This document shows, piece by piece, positions 60,406 to 64,000 of a DNA stretch of 64,000 nucleotides (the stretch's first letter is position 1; each line of letters starts with the position of its first letter). A program made the translations under genes and the position numbers. Under the pieces are notes generated by a model. It was not told the origin of the DNA. It saw nothing but the letters and a program-made list of their open reading frames with translations, and did not search any database. Location: positions 42,089,901 through 42,153,900 of the forward strand of contig OX637396.1 of the NCBI GenBank assembly GCA_951799425.1, read 5' to 3'. This DNA comes from Ilex aquifolium. Taxonomy: Eukaryota > Streptophyta > Magnoliopsida > Aquifoliales > Aquifoliaceae.

Positions 60406-61138
60406 ATCACAGTCTCATGCAATTGTTAAGACATGATGGTGTAACGATGCCGCGATACTAAATGGTGTAACTATTTAGTTTATGTAAATAACTGAATGAC
60501 AAGAGTTGGTGTCATAATTTTGTGTAATTGTTTTGTGTAACTGTTTGATGTATTATATGACAATTGTAATTAATTGATGTAACTGATTAATGTAATTATT
60601 TTGTTATAATATTAATATAAATAGAGTAAAAGAAAATAGGGAGAGAGAGAGAAAAAAAAAACTGTTACAGAAAATATGTCCCTATTTTACCTCTCATTGC
60701 TTGATTGTAGCAAAAAATATACGGAAGGAATACAAAGGGTTTCAACCCATCAGCTATTTACTGAATGGCAATATTGTCATTTTTTAAAAATATGCACTTT
60801 AACCCAAATAAGATTTTGTGTTATATTTTTGCTCAAATAAATCTAAAAAATTGTACCAGTTTCCAAATCACCCCTTAAACAACTGTATAGGCCCAATTCA
60901 GCTGCACACACTAGATTGGACTTTTGTGTGGGCCAAATTTCAATGGTGGGACAATCAGGCCTGAAACGGATTCGGCTCATATTACCACACATAAGGCTGA
61001 ATTAACACCTACTGGATCCAATTAAAATATGGGTTACTGGGAGGCCGGTACCTCCCAAAAAACTTAATAGGATAAAAGTACACTTTTTAAAATAATTGGG
61101 ATAGAAGTACATGTGCTTAAAAAAAGTCATAAAAGCCT

Positions 61139-61280
61139 TTTTACCCCTATCATAAATAATGCATACCTAATTGAATGTGAGACTTTCAAGATTAGAATGT
61201 GAGACTTTCAAGATTCCTTTTGATATTTGTGTATCATTTGAATTTTGAAATTTCATATATACACACACACACACACACAC

Positions 61281-61324
<44 letters not shown>

Positions 61325-61740
61325 TCGAAAAAGAGAGACACGATATAAATCGTCATGCAAACAGTGTCACCAAAGAGAGACACGATATAAATTGTCATGC
61401 AAACAGTGTCACCAAAGAGAGACACGATATAATGACAATGGGGGTCCAATGACATTCCATGATGCCATTGATTGGACCCCCATTGTCATTATATCGTGTC
61501 TCTCTTTGGTGACACTGTTTGTATGACGATTTATATCGTGTCTCTCTTTGGTGACACTGTTTGCATGACGATTTATATCGTGTCTCTCTTTTTCGACTCC
61601 ATATATATATATATATGTATATATGAAATTTCAAAATTCAAATGATACACAAATATCAAAAGGAATCTTGAAAGTCTCACATTCTAATCTTGAAAGTCTC
61701 ACATTCAATTAAGTATGCACTATTTATGATAGGGGTAATT
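61139..61740. repeat. Large near-perfect inverted repeat (about 600 bp)
   Basis: The left arm (61139-61450) and right arm (61471-61740) are near-perfect reverse complements around a 20-base spacer. Each arm contains about three copies of a roughly 45-base unit (GAGAGACACGATATAAAT, GTCATGCAAACAGTGTCACC), a TA/CA microsatellite and an outer part (TACCCCTATCATAAAT). The arms differ mainly in microsatellite length. A transcript would form a hairpin of about 270 bp. It is probably a foldback transposon, and no protein is encoded. Confidence 0.93.
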
Positions 61741-62169
61741 ATGTAATACAATTTAGAAAGAATTTGAAAATGTTTTAAAATGTGTACTTATTGACAACTA
61801 TTTAATGAAAAAGAGGACTTAAAGGAGGATAAGTTTGGAGGTGGTACTTAAAGTCAACTAAGTTTTGAAAAAGGTACCCCCATCTCATTATCTCTTGAAA
61901 TATTTCACAATGTTTAGTCTAAGTGTTAAAATATGATACGATTCATTAATATGACACGATTAATAAATGAATCGGATATAGGTAAAACCAATCAAAAGAA
62001 ATAAACAACAAGACTCGTTAGACACAAATAAATAAATAAATTGAGTATGAATAAAATATTTTTTGACAAGAACCCGTTAATTTCCAACGTGAAGTCACTT
62101 GACAGACATAGCTAAGCATAAGTGAGCTTGGGAAGTGCATTCTCCACCAGCAAATCAGGATGTTTGGAA

Positions 62170-62740
62170 AAACCTGAAAATATCCTAAAAAACATTTAAT
62201 ATTAGTCGAGTTGTACATAAATTGTAAACTCAAACGTTTTGTGTTTGAATCTTTACAATCTCTTGAGGTCAGACCTTAAGAGATTTATCTCTCATGAATA
62301 TCTTGTATTCCGTTTGGTAGGAAGGATGGAAAGTGAGAATGATATACTTTCTATCCTTCAAGAAATGAAAGTATGAAATTATCATTGTATTTATATATGA
62401 AATTAATGTATACATAATATATGTATATATTAAAAGATATATAGATAAATAAGATACATTTTAATATAAATAATTAATTTTCCTTCCACTTTCCTTCTAA
62501 TTTTGGTGAGTTGGAAAGAAAACTCATTCATCCTATTTTCCTTCATTACCAAACATGATGTTTTATTTAACCTTCCAACTTTTTATCTTTTCAACTTTCC
62601 ATCATTCTATTTTTTCATCGTACCAAACGGAACATTAGTCCCGCTGTGGATGGTCTGTCTTTGATCAGACCAGAGATGAAATTAGTCGAAATACGCGTCA
62701 ACTAAGTTGGACACCCCTGACCGATAAAAAAAATAAATAA
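62170..62740 (+). mobile_element. SINE interrupted by a MITE
   Basis: A SINE of the 59461 family runs from about 62170 to 62305 and resumes at 62638 (GTCCCGCTGTGGATGGTCTG) to an A-rich tail at about 62740. The intact relative at 59.5 kb shows the uninterrupted order. Confidence 0.8.
62306..62634. mobile_element. Tourist-like MITE inside a SINE
   Basis: The ends TATTCCGTTTGGTAGG and CGTACCAAACGGAACA are flanked by TTG (62303-62305) and TTA (62635-62637), consistent with a TTA duplication with one later change. At 329 bases it is a shorter derivative of the 53591 family. Confidence 0.85.
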
Positions 62741-62978
62741 AAACTTCATGCAATCAAATTTCTTGAATTGAATGTTGAAAGTTGAATTTATTGTTTCAGA
62801 GTAATATTTGGAACCACCTTTCATTGAGTAATATTTGGAATTTATTCTTCTATAAATACAATTCCAAACCCCAATAAAAAAGAAAATTCATCCATCGACA
62901 CCGCCTTTTGAAAAAAATCTAGTAGGATCCGACCCGACTTACATGCCATTTGGAGTATTCGCTCTTCACTCACCGTCC

Positions 62979-62986
62979 TATAAAAG
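62979..62986 (+). promoter_or_regulatory. TATA box of the exportin-2/CAS gene
   Basis: TATAAAAG lies about 237 bases upstream of the CAS start codon, so transcription probably begins near 63010-63020. A possible 5'-UTR intron donor (CTCAG then GTATTTTG) lies at 63061. Confidence 0.6.
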
Positions 62987-63215
62987 CTCTTTCATATCCC
63001 TCCTTTACTTTCAAGTTCAAACACTCTGATCAGCTTTTTGGAAAATAATAGATCACTCAGGTATTTTGTCTCTTTAACTCCTCTGTGTCTTTCGATTCAT
63101 ACACTCTGTATTTGAATGTATATATACATAAGATCCTAGAACAATATTCGAAATCTTTCTAAAGCCCACCTACACACATCAAAACCCTAGAACCACAGTT
63201 GTTGTGCACTTACAA

Positions 63216-64000
63216 ATGGAGTGGAACACAGAAACCCTACAGTTTCTTTCTCAATGTTTCCTCAACACACTCTCTCCTCTCCCAGAACCCCGCCGCCGTG
63301 CTGAGGCGGCGCTGGCTGAGGCCTCCGATAAACCCAACTTCGGCCTTGCCGTGCTCCGCCTGGTAGCCGAGCCCTCCGTGGACGAACAGACCCGTCAAGC
63401 TGCCGCCGTTAACTTTAAAAACCATCTCAAATCGCGGTGGGTTACCAGTTCACCCAATGAGTCGAATCTCCCATCCCTAATTCAAATTTCCGACCCTGAA
63501 AAAGCCCTAATCAGGTCCCTGATTGTTTCTCTAATACTTCAATCCAGTCCCCGAATCCAATCACAGTTATCTGAAGCCCTAGCCGTGATCGGTAAATATG
63601 ATTTTCCGAAATCGTGGTCCACTTTGCTTCCTGAGCTCGTTTTGAGTCTTAGTAGTGTTAGTGAAGCAAATGATTATGCTTCTGTTAATGGAATCCTGGC
63701 TACTGTAAATTCGTTATTTAAGAAATTTCGGTATCAGTTTAAGAGCAATGATTTGCTTATTGATTTAAAATACTGTCTTGATAATTTTGCGAAGCCATTG
63801 TTGGACATTTTTAAGCGAACTGCTGGATTGATTGATGTATGGGCTAGTTTGGGTCAGCCAGCTGAGAAGCTTAGGCAATATATTGAGTCTCAGAGGTTGT
63901 GCTGTAGAATATTTTATTCCTTAAATTTTCAAGACTTGCCTGAGTTTTTTGAGGACCATATGAGTGAGTGGATGATTGAGTTCAAAAAATATTTAACTGT
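63216..64000 (+). CDS. CAS: Exportin-2 / CAS (importin-alpha re-exporter), 5' part
   Basis: An uninterrupted frame from ATG at 63216 runs off the window after 261 codons, against roughly 970 in the family. It opens [20 protein letters not shown] and continues with the importin-beta N-terminal region (about residues 28-75: [33 protein letters not shown]). Then follow [20 protein letters not shown] and [20 protein letters not shown]. This matches plant CAS almost word for word. CAS carries importin-alpha back to the cytoplasm with Ran-GTP after nuclear import. No intron is seen in the visible part. The start is well supported by the family N-terminus, and the TATA box lies upstream. Confidence 0.96.
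   Translation, partial: MEWNTETLQFLSQCFLNTLSPLPEPRRRAEAALAEASDKPNFGLAVLRLVAEPSVDEQTRQAAAVNFKNHLKSRWVTSSPNESNLPSLIQISDPEKALIRSLIVSLILQSSPRIQSQLSEALAVIGKYDFPKSWSTLLPELVLSLSSVSEANDYASVNGILATVNSLFKKFRYQFKSNDLLIDLKYCLDNFAKPLLDIFKRTAGLIDVWASLGQPAEKLRQYIESQRLCCRIFYSLNFQDLPEFFEDHMSEWMIEFKKYLT

Noticed and set aside
1-64000. CRISPR arrays, bacterial operons, riboswitches, rRNA genes
   Set aside because: No regular repeat-spacer pattern, ribosome-binding-site spacing or rRNA-like segment was seen. The sequence is plant nuclear DNA.

Overview
This is nuclear DNA from a flowering plant, most likely a eudicot. It is AT-rich, introns carry GT/AG borders, and plant-specific gene families and plant transposons fill it. 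The species cannot be fixed from the window alone. Four apparently functional protein genes are present: a CYP703A-type cytochrome P450 (31333-33334, minus, two exons), a bHLH13/JAM2-type transcription factor (38491-40302, minus, single exon), a DREB-type AP2/ERF factor (54464-55036, plus, single exon) and the 5' part of an exportin-2/CAS gene (63216 to the window end, plus). No operon-like linkage is expected or seen.

The left 25 kb holds no intact gene. It is a mosaic of broken host-gene pieces, all on the minus strand and most with their introns retained. They come from exocyst SEC10 (2.65-4.89 kb and 5.44-6.73 kb), fimbrin (7.06-7.18 kb and 11.66-12.53 kb), dynamin-related protein 1 (13.36-13.93 kb and 21.75-25.07 kb), an ATP-dependent phosphofructokinase (20.73-20.79 kb) and one exon I cannot name (14.92-15.24 kb). 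Later-coding SEC10 exons lie upstream of earlier-coding ones, and the fimbrin pieces are also out of order. Several pieces carry stops, frameshifts or lost splice sites. Between them lie a 0.5-0.6 kb tandem repeat array (8.1-10.9 kb, again at 17.2-18.2 kb), A/C-rich low-complexity tracts, duplicated blocks and Helitron-like 3' ends. I read this as captured and reshuffled exons, probably transposon-driven.

From 25 to 31 kb the window is stacked transposons with well-preserved target-site duplications: a 9-bp-TSD Mutator-like element with an 8-bp-TSD hAT element inside it, then a 2.4-kb solo LTR. CYP703A follows, with a 730-bp solo LTR about 0.7 kb upstream of its start. SINEs and a Tourist-like MITE separate it from the bHLH gene.

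From 41 to 54 kb the sequence is intergenic, with foldback MITEs, a Tourist-like MITE split by a 780-bp solo LTR, a second hAT element, Helitron-like ends and simple repeats. Another Tourist-like copy ends about 230 bp before the AP2/ERF gene. Between that gene and CAS are a 106-bp tandem duplication, a SINE, a (TTTTTTAATGGGTGTAAC)-like minisatellite, a SINE split by a Tourist-like MITE, and a roughly 600-bp near-perfect inverted repeat at 61.1-61.7 kb.

The four genes act in unrelated processes: pollen-wall lipid hydroxylation, jasmonate-linked repression, stress or development transcription, and importin-alpha recycling. Their proximity looks like ordinary plant gene order diluted by transposons. 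All product names rest on reading the translated protein by eye, not on database searches.
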